A stretch of DNA of 64,000 bases, from the NCBI GenBank assembly GCA_022800315.1, contig JAAWQC010000004.1, positions 31,057-95,056 on the forward strand. Reading direction: 5' to 3'. The position numbers were made by a program, and so were the translations under genes. The DNA comes from Clostridiales bacterium (GTDB taxonomy: Bacteria > Bacillota > Clostridia > Oscillospirales > Acutalibacteraceae). How positions within the stretch are numbered: position 1 is the stretch's first letter; each line of letters begins with the position of its first letter. Below the pieces are notes generated by a model. The model made no database searches and was not told where the DNA came from. It was given only the letters and a program-made list of their open reading frames with translations. Below are positions 52,335-60,771 of the stretch, one piece after another.

Positions 52335-52957
52335 TGTATGCGGTATCGCGGGGGTGTGAGCCAGACGGTTGCGTTTGATTTAATCAGAATAGGGCTTTCC
52401 TCTGCCAAACCGGATAACGTTTGCCGTACTCTAATCCGCGTCCGGCACCGCTGTTTTATCGCTCTCAATCTGGTTTCGCAGCCGTGCAGAATGATCTTTA
52501 CGATGTTGTACCCTACCCATTTGATATCTCATCCAAGTGCACATCCCCGAGGATATCACCGGCAATCCAGTCTGTGCACCAGCCGGGGAATCCAACAATT
52601 CAACAGCCAGTCAAGCGTCGTATCCGCCCGCCATTCCTGAAAAGCCTCCTAAATCTCCTTTTCAGGTATCCGCAGCGGTATTCTATGGGGAGCATCATCG
52701 CTTGGCGACATTCACAGATATACTGACAAAATAATACACCAATCAAGAAAAAGCAAACATATTTCACAGTTATGCTATTTTTATATCTCTTTTGTAAAAT
52801 TTTTATGGCACAGCCTAGGCAGCCACAACAGAACAGGATTTATTCATAGTCTCAGTGTTCTTGTCATCATACCATCAAAAGGTCAATGCTGGCACCGGTT
52901 TCGTCGTGTACACATAGGATGAAAAAACAGTCTAAACCCAGAAAGGATGGGACGCTT
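52335..52957. other. Intergenic region without supportable gene
   Basis: About 620 bp, AT-rich toward its right half. Short plus-strand ORFs exist (for example the frame ending FYGEHHRLATFTDILTK near 52734), but none has a ribosome site or recognisable homology. It may contain a decayed gene. Confidence 0.4.
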
Positions 52958-54433
52958 ATGCAGGAAACCGCTCCTTCTCCCGAACTCAGGCGTTGTCTAG
53001 GTCTGCGTGAAGCGATCACGATTACCACGGGGACGGTGATCGGCGTCGGCTTGTTTACGGTTGGCGCCAATGTTGTCGGGCTGCTGGGACCGACGGTCAT
53101 TTTTGCTACACTGACTGCTCTGATCATCAGTATCTATCCCTCTTTGCTTTACGCCGAGATGGGCGCTGCCCTTCCCCTCTCCGGCGGCACCTATCAATAC
53201 GCTTCCCTCGGGCTCGGCCGTGTTTTTGGTGTGCTGTCCGGCTGGTGTTTCCTCATTTCCATGGTTTCGGTGGCCAGCGGTGAAGCACTGGCTTTCAGTT
53301 TTTACATACGCACACTGTTCGAAGCGCTGGGGATCCCGCTGCCCGTTGACGACCGATACATCGCCTGTCTGGCGGTTGCTGGATTTCTGATTCTCGCCAT
53401 CGGCGGCGTCCAGATGACAGGACGGCTGCAAAATGGTTTCCTTTTCTTTTTCTGGGGCGTTACCATCGTATGGATCGTTTCCATACTGCCGTCCATGCAT
53501 GGGGGGGAAGTCCTTACTGTCCCCAGCCCGAACAGTCTCACACTATCGGGTTTTCTGCCCTGTGTCGCCATGATCTGGTGGTGTTTCGCCGGCTTCGAAA
53601 CCTGTTGTTCCATGGGGGAAGAAATACGGCACCCCTCTGTCAATCTTCCGCGCGCGCTCATTCTGGCGCCGTTTCTGGTTTTTGCCGTTACGGGTCTGTT
53701 TCAATGGGCGCTGCTCCGTATCGTTCCCAACGAGTCTCTATCTTCTCTGGCGGATACTGCCGCGCCCTATGCCGATGGGATGCGGCTGGCCGGCATCGTT
53801 GGGTTTCCCCTGATTTTACTCTGCCTGGGGATCGCTTTCGGCGGCGACTTCTCCACCCTCAACGCCAGCGTATCCGCTCCGGCCCGCTATTTATATTCCA
53901 TGGCAAAGGACGGCGCGATGCCCGCTTTTCTCGGCAGGCTCCATCCCCGTTTTCGCACGCCGGTGCCGGCTGTGCTGATTCTGGGCGGCCTCATGCTGCT
54001 TTTGATCTCTACCAATTCCCTGTCGATTATCGCATCTCTTTCCTTGTTTGCCACCCTGCTGTATTACGTGATCGGCATCGCGGCGGCCTGTGGACTGCGC
54101 ATAAGAAAGCCCGAACTCTCCCGCCCCTTTCGGGCGCCCTTTTTATGGATTGGCGCCCCGATCAGCATCCTGATCTATCTGTTATTGATGACACAACTCG
54201 ACCGGACAGCGGTGACGGCCGGCATCCTCTGGTGCTTACTCGGCCTGTTCGTATTCGCTCTGTGCAAGCGAAAGCACAGGGACCGGGAAAACATGTTCCC
54301 TTTGTTCCTTCGCCCTGACCCTCCCACCCCCGATAAAAAACGGCGGTTGGATCGGGAATTTCATATCTGGTGCGCGATCGTCGCGGCTGCCGCCCTGCTG
54401 GTGCTCTGTCTCCATCTGACCCTGCTGCTGTGA
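52958..54433 (+). CDS. APC family amino acid permease
   Basis: The 491-residue protein has about 12-14 membrane helices of the amino acid-polyamine-organocation type: LGLREAITITTGTVIGVGLF in helix 1, LPLSGGTYQYASLGLGR in the helix 3 region, and NASVSAPARYLYSMAKDGAMP further on. It imports or exchanges an unknown amino acid. The track start is 24 codons early; ATG 52958 follows AGAAAGGATGG. A MATE pump gene follows 88 bp downstream. Confidence 0.88.
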   Translation: MQETAPSPELRRCLGLREAITITTGTVIGVGLFTVGANVVGLLGPTVIFATLTALIISIYPSLLYAEMGAALPLSGGTYQYASLGLGRVFGVLSGWCFLISMVSVASGEALAFSFYIRTLFEALGIPLPVDDRYIACLAVAGFLILAIGGVQMTGRLQNGFLFFFWGVTIVWIVSILPSMHGGEVLTVPSPNSLTLSGFLPCVAMIWWCFAGFETCCSMGEEIRHPSVNLPRALILAPFLVFAVTGLFQWALLRIVPNESLSSLADTAAPYADGMRLAGIVGFPLILLCLGIAFGGDFSTLNASVSAPARYLYSMAKDGAMPAFLGRLHPRFRTPVPAVLILGGLMLLLISTNSLSIIASLSLFATLLYYVIGIAAACGLRIRKPELSRPFRAPFLWIGAPISILIYLLLMTQLDRTAVTAGILWCLLGLFVFALCKRKHRDRENMFPLFLRPDPPTPDKKRRLDREFHIWCAIVAAAALLVLCLHLTLLL

Positions 54434-54521
54434 CATAAAGCCGGCGGCTTCCCGCATAGGTATGGAACAGACAGGCGGACGGCTGCCTGTCTGCTCCGGC
54501 TGGCGGGAAAGGAGAGCATCC

Positions 54522-55904
54522 ATGAACAATGACAGGCTGCTGACACAAGGAAAACCATTCCCCACTCTGCTCCGGTTTTCTGTGCCTTTCCTATTGGCGA
54601 ATATCCTGCAGGCATGCTACGGGGCGTCCGATCTTTTTATGGTCGGACGCTTTTCGGATTCCATTGGCGTATCCGCTGTGGCTACGGGCGGGCAGGTTAT
54701 GCAGACCATCACCGGTCTGTCTATAGGGCTGACGGCTGGCGGTACCGTGCTCATCGGCCGTTATTTCGGGGCCAGGCAGAGGCACAATATCGCGCACGCC
54801 GTCAAAACCATGGTGGTCGTTTTCAGCATGCTGTCCCTGCTGCTTACCACGATTACCATACTTTTCCTGGGTCCGATCTGTTCCCTGATGCGGGTGCCCG
54901 TTCAAGCTGCTGAGATCACCCGGCAATATCTGTTTATCTGTGCCTGCGGCATCCTGTTTATCGTCGGGTACAACGTAATCAGCGGCATTCTGCGTGGATT
55001 GGGCGATTCCCGCACTCCGCTGATTCTGATCACGGTGGCATGCATCATTAACGTGTCCACCGACCTGCTATTTGTGGGCGTGCTGCGCATGGGCGCGCCG
55101 GGAGCCGCGATCTCTACCGTCCTCGCACAGGCCGCCAGCCTCCTTCTGGCGGTGATTTATCTGTTTGTAAAGGGCCATCTGCGACAATACCGCCGCAGCG
55201 CCCCTTGCTTTCGCTTATACGCTGCCAAGGATATGCTGGCATCCGGACTTCCCATCGCGCTGCAGGAGGGTCTGGTAAACGTGTCCTTTCTTATCCTCAC
55301 CGCCATGGTTAACAGTATGGGACTCATCGCCTCCGCGTCAGTGGGAGTGGTAGAAAAACTGATCGTGTTCAGTATGCTGCCAACCACAGCCTTCTCCGCC
55401 GCCCTGTCCGCCATGACCGCTCAGCACTATGGAGCCGGGCTGATGGCGCGGGCACGCCGCTGCCTGCATCTGGCCATCGGGCTGTCCCTGGTTTTCGGTT
55501 TTGCCTGCCTTACCCTGGCCCAGTGGCGCCCGTCCGCCCTGATCGGTTTGTTTACCTCTGACATCGAGATCATCGCCCAGGGCACTTTATATTTGCGTTC
55601 CTACAGCCTGGATTGCGTGCTGGTATGCTTCGTCTTCTGCATCAACGCGTTCCTCAGCGGCAGTGGGCATTCCCTATTTCCGCTGATCCACAGCTTGGCA
55701 GCCACCTTCCTGGTGCGTATCCCCTTCTCCTATTGGCTCATCCACACGAAAGCTCCTTCCATGTTTCTGATCGGTTTTGCCGCGCCCGCTGCGTCTTTTC
55801 TTTCCGTACTGCTCTGTCAGGGATTTCTGGATAAACATTACCCGAAGGAAAGAAACCTATCGAAAAACAGCACCCTGCATTTCCATCGTTTTCGAATGGG
55901 ATAA
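54522..55904 (+). CDS. MATE family efflux transporter
   Basis: The 460-residue protein has 12 membrane helices in two similar halves, typical of NorM/DinF-like pumps that export drugs against H+ or Na+: LLRFSVPFLLANILQACYGASDLFMVGRF in helix 1 and ATGGQVMQTITGLSIGLTAG. The second half has SAMTAQHYGAGLMARARRC. The track start was shortened to ATG 54522 behind AAGGAG. Its 3' end overlaps the convergent membrane-protein gene by 67 bp. Confidence 0.9.
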   Translation: MNNDRLLTQGKPFPTLLRFSVPFLLANILQACYGASDLFMVGRFSDSIGVSAVATGGQVMQTITGLSIGLTAGGTVLIGRYFGARQRHNIAHAVKTMVVVFSMLSLLLTTITILFLGPICSLMRVPVQAAEITRQYLFICACGILFIVGYNVISGILRGLGDSRTPLILITVACIINVSTDLLFVGVLRMGAPGAAISTVLAQAASLLLAVIYLFVKGHLRQYRRSAPCFRLYAAKDMLASGLPIALQEGLVNVSFLILTAMVNSMGLIASASVGVVEKLIVFSMLPTTAFSAALSAMTAQHYGAGLMARARRCLHLAIGLSLVFGFACLTLAQWRPSALIGLFTSDIEIIAQGTLYLRSYSLDCVLVCFVFCINAFLSGSGHSLFPLIHSLAATFLVRIPFSYWLIHTKAPSMFLIGFAAPAASFLSVLLCQGFLDKHYPKERNLSKNSTLHFHRFRMG

Positions 55905-56845
55905 AGATCGGTCATCACTTTCCCGGCAGCAGTGTTTGCAATTCCACCGCCGCTTCCAAAAACGAGCGGTTGGTGTGGACCGGACAAGCTCTCAATCGCC
56001 TGAATCAGCCGAAGAGCTTTCTTGCGTTTTCGATTGCCGGTCTGCACATAGTCGCTGAAATGGGGCAGCAGCCGGGAAAAATCGCTTCGATATTCATCCC
56101 CGCTGTCCGGGGTTTGCGTCAGATGGACCATCAGATATTGTAAGGCGGGTAAATCTTGGTATAACGCTTCGATCTTATGGCTTAAGCGCACCTTTTCCCA
56201 CGCGGCAACGGTGATGTCAAATATCAGAAAGGTAAGCATCGCTTCCAGCAGAGGAGGCAGAAGGCCATCGGTTACCACATGGCTAACGTGAACATCAAAC
56301 AGGAATACCGCCGCCAGTTTACCCGACAGCTTAATGGAAGTGGTCAGAATGCACAGCAGGCCCATTGCAAAATATAGGGCGGGCCGGCAGCGCACCATTA
56401 TATAAACAACGAGCACCCAAAGCAGGAACAACACATAACGGCAGGCGAAAACAAGATTGTCGCGCATCTGCGCCAATTTCTCCGCAAAAGAAAAAAAGCC
56501 TGTCAAGCTGGTCCCCTGTTGTTGCAGATAGTCCAGATAAGCCTGCTTTTCTTCCAATACCTTCGCAATTTCCCATTTATTTTTGATGATCTGTGCCGCC
56601 AGCGACAACAGGTCGCCCTCCTGTGCCAGATCGGAGATATCACCCGGTACACCGTACCGGGCATTTGTTTCTTCGGTGAAGTAAACATTACAGCAAAACT
56701 GCCCGTCTGTAGCGTATTGAAAGAGTAATTGTGGTTGTCCTCTCTCCATCCAACGGACAAAGGCGCCCCCCAGCCATCCAGATAGAAAATACGCTGACAG
56801 AAACAACGTGACTGCCGCGGCAGCTGCTCCTATCTTCTTGATCAT
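55838..56845 (-). CDS. Membrane protein of unknown function
   Basis: The 335-residue protein was not recognised. It has an N-terminal membrane helix (AAAAAVTLFLSAYFLSG), an outside region of ~100 residues, then two or three helices (YVLFLLWVLVVYIMVR, ALYFAMGLLCILTTS) with another hydrophobic stretch near 220, and a charged cytoplasmic tail. ATG 56845 was chosen because GAAGGTG lies seven bases upstream; the track start is nine codons earlier. The 3' end overlaps the MATE gene, so one of the two tails may be less conserved. Confidence 0.6.
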   Translation of the reverse strand: MIKKIGAAAAAVTLFLSAYFLSGWLGGAFVRWMERGQPQLLFQYATDGQFCCNVYFTEETNARYGVPGDISDLAQEGDLLSLAAQIIKNKWEIAKVLEEKQAYLDYLQQQGTSLTGFFSFAEKLAQMRDNLVFACRYVLFLLWVLVVYIMVRCRPALYFAMGLLCILTTSIKLSGKLAAVFLFDVHVSHVVTDGLLPPLLEAMLTFLIFDITVAAWEKVRLSHKIEALYQDLPALQYLMVHLTQTPDSGDEYRSDFSRLLPHFSDYVQTGNRKRKKALRLIQAIESLSGPHQPLVFGSGGGIANTAAGKVMTDLYPIRKRWKCRVLFFDRFLSFG

Positions 56846-56918
56846 GGCAAACACCTTCATGTGAAAAATCATTGGGAATTCGACGGCATTGGCCGGCCGT
56901 ACGATTCCACAGAAAAAT

Positions 56919-56953
56919 GACGAAAGCCGCTTCCGTTAAGGAGCGGCTTCGTC
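56919..56953 (-). terminator. Terminator overlapping the stop of the 51-aa gene
   Basis: The minus-strand hairpin ACGAAGCCGCTCC/GGAAGCGGCTTTCGT includes the last codons and the TAA of the small gene. Confidence 0.75.
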
Positions 56954-57091
56954 TTCCTGCACTATTTGTTCCAGAACCGCGATGAGGTCTTGGAGGTTAT
57001 CCAGATGGACATCTCTGGATAAAATCTCGTTTTTTAAATCAATGGATAACGATTCAAATTGTGCATTCAGTTTTGGATTCACATAGGACAT
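56936..57091 (-). CDS. Small hypothetical protein (51 aa)
   Basis: MSYVNPKLNAQFESLSIDLK begins a helical, acidic protein ending EQIVQEDEAAP. It was not recognised. The track ORF starts 24 codons earlier; this ATG is preceded by GGGTGAT, a good fit to the 16S end. The hydrophobic heptad spacing (LSIDLKNEIL, LDNLQDLIAVLEQIV) suggests a coiled coil or two-helix hairpin. It stands alone with a terminator over its stop codon. Confidence 0.6.
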   Translation of the reverse strand: MSYVNPKLNAQFESLSIDLKNEILSRDVHLDNLQDLIAVLEQIVQEDEAAP

Positions 57092-57326
57092 ATATACATC
57101 ACCCGGTAGTAGTCTGTACGGTGATGATCGATTTATGCGGATGGGACCCACGCAGGACTCCACTTCTAGTATGACCGCGTGTTCTTTCTCCCATCCATGC
57201 TCATCGTTATTCTTGCCCTAGCCATGATAAGCAAACAGCCTCCAGGATTCGAAATGGCCCCAGAAAAAAGGTATAATTTTAATGGGTCTTATTGAGGAAA
57301 TGGGTCAATTATTCAGACCTTAATGG
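57092..57326. other. Intergenic region
   Basis: 235 bp with no gene. AT content rises toward the DUF3427 gene, and GTATAATTTTAATGGG is promoter-like but not attached to an identified gene. Confidence 0.5.
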
Positions 57327-58331
57327 TCAAAGCAGTTTACGTTTAGTTTTGTAGGAGCAAGCGTCAAATTCAAAAGATTCCTCGATATTATCCACAGTAT
57401 AGTAGAAATATTCTCCAGTATTTCTATCAAAATTATAGAGACGGAATAATACATAGGATCCTGTATGATCATAAGCAAATTGTCGCTCTCGATGGGATAT
57501 AAAAAAACCGTATAAATCATTGGTTACAGTTGTTTTAACTTCTATGTATTTATCGCGTCCATCTGGATAAAACGAATGAATATCATAAGGTGCGGCATTC
57601 CCTTCACGGTCACGCGTAAGATAAACTTGTTCTGCCAAATCCGGATGCCCTGCATCATTAAGCAGCTGTTTTTCTAAATCAAATATAGCATCCTCTCCAG
57701 CAGCTCCAATTTCATTATTTCTATGTTGTTCTTGGAGGAAGTCACGATTGCCTGATCGAATATGGGAGCTATAACGACGACGATTCGTATGAATACCTGT
57801 TGTTATATATGATTGTAGTGATTTAGTTAGCAAATAGCCTTGTCTGGTTACATCGTTGACATTAACAATATCATTTGATACATGACATTTCTGTATAATT
57901 TCATCAGTAGGAGCCCAATCAAGTATTTGCCAGAGGAAGTATACTGGCTGTTCTTGGGTAGGATCATGTGTAACGTATGCTAGACGGCCTAGATATGTAT
58001 ATAATTGTCCACTATGAGTACGAAAAAATAAGTAGATATCATGATCCAGCTCATTATGATGAGTTAATTGGATAATTCGAGGGCTAACTAATCGTTGTTT
58101 TGGCTGTGACTGCCAATAAAGTATGCCGTCTTTTGTAATACCTTCTCGGAAAGTATGGCTTCCTTGTTTGCTGCCAAGCGTCACGAAAAGTACTAAATTC
58201 TGTGTGTTATGAATTGGCACGATTCCTTGCAAACCCCAAGTTCCTGTATTGGGGATAAAGCGTGTATTCGGGGAAAATATGTCATGCACATTTTCCCGAG
58301 AGTAATCATGGTAAATTTGTAATGGTGACAT
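57327..58331 (-). CDS. DUF3427-DUF3883 protein, putative PD-(D/E)XK nuclease of a defence type
   Basis: The 334-residue protein has an N-terminal DUF3427-like region (GLQGIVPIHNTQNLVLFVTL, FREGITKDGILYWQSQPKQR) and a C-terminal DUF3883-like region beginning GAAGEDAIFDLEKQLL and containing APYDIHSFYPDGRDKYIEVK, whose Asp and ExK fit a PD-(D/E)XK nuclease core. Both domains are common in restriction-like and helicase-linked defence genes; here they stand alone without helicase. Composition is far more AT-rich than the flanks, which suggests transfer. The start follows AAAGGAGG. Function is inferred. Confidence 0.65.
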   Translation of the reverse strand: MSPLQIYHDYSRENVHDIFSPNTRFIPNTGTWGLQGIVPIHNTQNLVLFVTLGSKQGSHTFREGITKDGILYWQSQPKQRLVSPRIIQLTHHNELDHDIYLFFRTHSGQLYTYLGRLAYVTHDPTQEQPVYFLWQILDWAPTDEIIQKCHVSNDIVNVNDVTRQGYLLTKSLQSYITTGIHTNRRRYSSHIRSGNRDFLQEQHRNNEIGAAGEDAIFDLEKQLLNDAGHPDLAEQVYLTRDREGNAAPYDIHSFYPDGRDKYIEVKTTVTNDLYGFFISHRERQFAYDHTGSYVLFRLYNFDRNTGEYFYYTVDNIEESFEFDACSYKTKRKLL

Positions 58332-58352
58332 AGAAAGACCTCCTTTAGTGTG

Positions 58353-58376
58353 ATTATAACACATTATGTGATGTGT
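58353..58376 (-). promoter_or_regulatory. -10 box and operator-like repeat of the DUF3427 gene
   Basis: TATAAT on the minus strand lies directly beside the inverted repeat ACACAT-CACATA-ATGTGT. No good -35 box was found, so the promoter may be weak or activator-dependent. Confidence 0.5.
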
Positions 58377-58512
58377 AACCACAAATTTAAGGGCTTAATT
58401 GTACATTACAAAATGGCGCTTCCATGTTTTTAACCAAATAGACAATTCATCACGCAGAAAAAGCCCCAGTTCTCGACCAAAACAGCGGCGTAAATCGGGG
58501 AAGGACCAGATA

Positions 58513-58553
58513 CGCAGAAAGGCCCCAAACCGCCGGTTTGGGGCCTTTCTGCG
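58513..58553 (-). terminator. Terminator of the Fic gene
   Basis: CGCAGAAAGGCCCCAAACC pairs with GGTTTGGGGCCTTTCTGCG around a 3-nt loop. Confidence 0.88.
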
Positions 58554-58587
58554 CCCGTGTCGAGGCACGGACAACTGGCCAGTGGAT

Positions 58588-59328
58588 TCAGTTTTCGCTT
58601 GGGTCGATCCTCAGATATTCGTCCAGCCGCTGCTCCTCGAGCGCGGCGATCATTTCGGCAAACGGTTCCAGATTCTGTTCAATCGCATAGGTTTCCAATG
58701 CTTCGAAGTATTCGAGCCGGTTTTCCTTGGCAATGGATACTGGCAGGAACCCATGGGCCATCAGCTGATAGTTCATCATCATCCGGCTGGTTCTGCCGTT
58801 CCCGTCCTCAAAGGGATGGATTCTCACAAATTCCGCATGCATCCAGGCGGCCAGTTCTATGCTGTTCAGTTCATCCTTTTTGTAAGGCAGGTCGGCAAAG
58901 AAAGCCTTGACCTGCCTGTACATTTCGCTTGGCGGTGGCGGCCTATGCCCCGCCCCGGAGATGCGCACTTCTACCTGACGATAGATTCCGCCGACCAAGA
59001 TGTTCTCCATGAGTTGGGCGTGGATATCCTTGACAATGCCTTCGTCCAGCGGCTTGTCGTCGGCGATACATCGGCGGACATAGGCAAAGGCTTTTTGATG
59101 GTTGACAACCTCATAAATCTCCCGAAGCTGCTTGCCACCGACGGAGACACCATCCTCTAACAGCGCCTTGGTCTGGATCAGGGTCAGCGTGTTTCCCTCG
59201 ATGGCGGTGGAGTTGTGCGCGTATTCCACATCGAAGCTGCGATCGAAGCTTTCCAGCGCCACCTTGGGAAGCCGGTCCCACATGTGGGCCAGCTTCTCTT
59301 TTTTCTGGACTAGACGGTTGTATTCCAC
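58588..59328 (-). CDS. Fic family protein (AMP transferase fold)
   Basis: Fic proteins transfer AMP or other phosphate-containing groups to target proteins. The 246-residue protein has the full active-site motif HPFEDGNGRTSR at about residue 174 and an N-terminal inhibitory motif in NSTAIEGNT near residue 40, so it is a self-inhibited class II Fic. FVRIHPFEDGNG places the catalytic His normally. The start is GTG behind AGAGGTGA. It stands next to the AT-rich DUF3427 gene but has normal GC content. The target is unknown. Confidence 0.92.
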   Translation of the reverse strand: MEYNRLVQKKEKLAHMWDRLPKVALESFDRSFDVEYAHNSTAIEGNTLTLIQTKALLEDGVSVGGKQLREIYEVVNHQKAFAYVRRCIADDKPLDEGIVKDIHAQLMENILVGGIYRQVEVRISGAGHRPPPPSEMYRQVKAFFADLPYKKDELNSIELAAWMHAEFVRIHPFEDGNGRTSRMMMNYQLMAHGFLPVSIAKENRLEYFEALETYAIEQNLEPFAEMIAALEEQRLDEYLRIDPSEN

Positions 59329-59457
59329 GGCCGTTCACCTCTTCATGAACAGTATGCCATGATTTTGAGGAGCCAATTCGCTGCGATGACACCGTCGAAT
59401 CCCCGTATGGGTCACAGCATGGGTCAGCGGCGATTTCTTCTCAGAACCATAGAATAC

Positions 59458-59500
59458 AAAAAGGCCGTGAAGCCGCATTGTTACACGGTTTCACGGCTGA
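59458..59500 (-). terminator. Terminator after tRNA-Pro
   Basis: CCGTGAAACCG pairs with CGGCTTCACGG and is followed by CCTTTTTGT on the minus strand. Confidence 0.85.
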
Positions 59501-59504
59501 TTTT

Positions 59505-59581
59505 TGGTCGGAGTGATGTGACTTGAACACACGGCCTCTTGGTCCCGAACCAAGCGCTCTACCAAACTGAGCTACACCCCG
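59505..59581 (-). tRNA. tRNA-Pro (anticodon CGG)
   Basis: The 77-nt cloverleaf includes an encoded CCA: acceptor CGGGGTG/CACTCCG, D-arm GCTCAGTTTGGTAGAGC, anticodon stem CTTGG/CCAAG with loop TTCGGGA, and T-arm GTGTGTTCAAGTCACAT. The anticodon CGG reads proline CCG. An intrinsic terminator follows directly. Confidence 0.96.
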
Positions 59582-59753
59582 AAATGGTTGGCGAGAATTA
59601 GTGTTTGCGCCATCAAACAGAGGTTGGAATCTTCCAGAAGGAGGGCCGTTCCGCCCATCCCTGGTATACCGTCTGGAAATTCACAGCTTTGCTATTATAC
59701 TGCACAACCCGTATTTTGTCAATTGTTTTCTCCCCTTTCCTCCTGGAAATAAG

Positions 59754-59782
59754 GATAGGAGCGGGGGATTCCCGCTCCTATC
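59754..59782 (-). terminator. Terminator of the GT2/yfhO unit
   Basis: GATAGGAGCGGG-AATCC-CCCGCTCCTATC just past the glycosyltransferase stop. Confidence 0.88.
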
Positions 59783-59793
59783 CATTCGTTCAG

Positions 59794-60747
59794 CTATCGG
59801 TTATTTTTACTGCTGTCATTATCCAGCAAAGCGCTTCCCCGCTTGGACTTAATCAAATACCGCGGGCGGCTTTTGACTTCATCGTAGATTTTGGAAATAT
59901 ACAGGCCGATAATACTCAGGCTCATCATAATGCCGCTGCCGATAAACAATTGAAGAAGGATGACGGTAGAGAACCCCGTCTCGGCATGGTGGCTGAAATA
60001 CATATACAAGGTCTGTATGGTGATCACGACCGCGGCAATACCCATGATAACGCCCAGCCAGAACACGATAAACAGCGGAGCCGATGTATACGCGGTGATG
60101 CTTCCCACCGCCAGTTTTATCAGCCCTTTGAGTGTCCATTTCGTATCCCCGCCGGCACGGGGCGCCACCTCGAAGGGCAAGGCGTAGCGCTTGTAGCCCA
60201 CCCAAGCGGACAGACCACGGAAAAAGGTGTTTTTCTCCGGCAGCTTCTTCCACGCCTCCACCACCGAACGGTCCAGCAGCTTGAAATCCGACGCCACACC
60301 GATATCGATGCCGGTGGTTTTTCGGAAGGTCTTGTAGAAAAACAGCGCGGCCAGCTTGCTGCCTATGGATTCCTTGCCGCGGTCGCTTTTAACGCCCTCC
60401 ACGACATCGTATCCTTCTTCCTTCCACAGCCTCACCATCTCAGGAATAATACTGGGGGGATGCTGCAGATCGGAATCCATCACCAATACCGCGTCGCCGT
60501 CCGCATTTTCAAGCGCCGCACACAGGGCTGCCTCCTTCCCGAAATTGCGGGAAAGCCGGATGACCGACACGCAGGGACGGTCATCCGCCAGACGGCACAT
60601 TTCACGGTAGGAATGGTCGCGGGAGCCATCGTCTACCAAAAGGAACTGGTGATCAATCTCTTCTGTGTTTAAAAAATCGTCGACAGCTGCTACATTGCCA
60701 TAAATGTAATCGCCTTCATTATATACCGGCATAATGATCGTGATCAT
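59794..60747 (-). CDS. Glycosyltransferase family 2, CsbB/GtrB-like polyprenyl-phosphate sugar transferase
   Basis: The 317-residue protein has a GT-A domain: IIMPVYNEGDYI, LVDDGSRDHSY, VMDSDLQHPP and ASDFKLLDRSV. Two C-terminal membrane helices (APLFIVFWLGVIMGIAAVVI and ILLQLFIGSGIMMSLSIIGLYI) follow. Such enzymes load a sugar onto undecaprenyl phosphate on the inner face of the membrane. The upstream yfhO-type gene (24 bp gap) supplies a likely acceptor-side transferase, as in the csbB-yfhO pair that glycosylates lipoteichoic acid in Bacillus. Sugar identity is unknown. Confidence 0.88.
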   Translation of the reverse strand: MITIIMPVYNEGDYIYGNVAAVDDFLNTEEIDHQFLLVDDGSRDHSYREMCRLADDRPCVSVIRLSRNFGKEAALCAALENADGDAVLVMDSDLQHPPSIIPEMVRLWKEEGYDVVEGVKSDRGKESIGSKLAALFFYKTFRKTTGIDIGVASDFKLLDRSVVEAWKKLPEKNTFFRGLSAWVGYKRYALPFEVAPRAGGDTKWTLKGLIKLAVGSITAYTSAPLFIVFWLGVIMGIAAVVITIQTLYMYFSHHAETGFSTVILLQLFIGSGIMMSLSIIGLYISKIYDEVKSRPRYLIKSKRGSALLDNDSSKNNR

Positions 60748-60771
60748 GCTGGATTCCCCGCTTTCTCTGTC

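Noticed and set aside
57000-59400. Prophage or integrative element around the AT-rich gene and tRNA-Pro
   Set aside because: No integrase, no direct repeat of the tRNA end and no phage genes were seen; only one gene has deviant composition.
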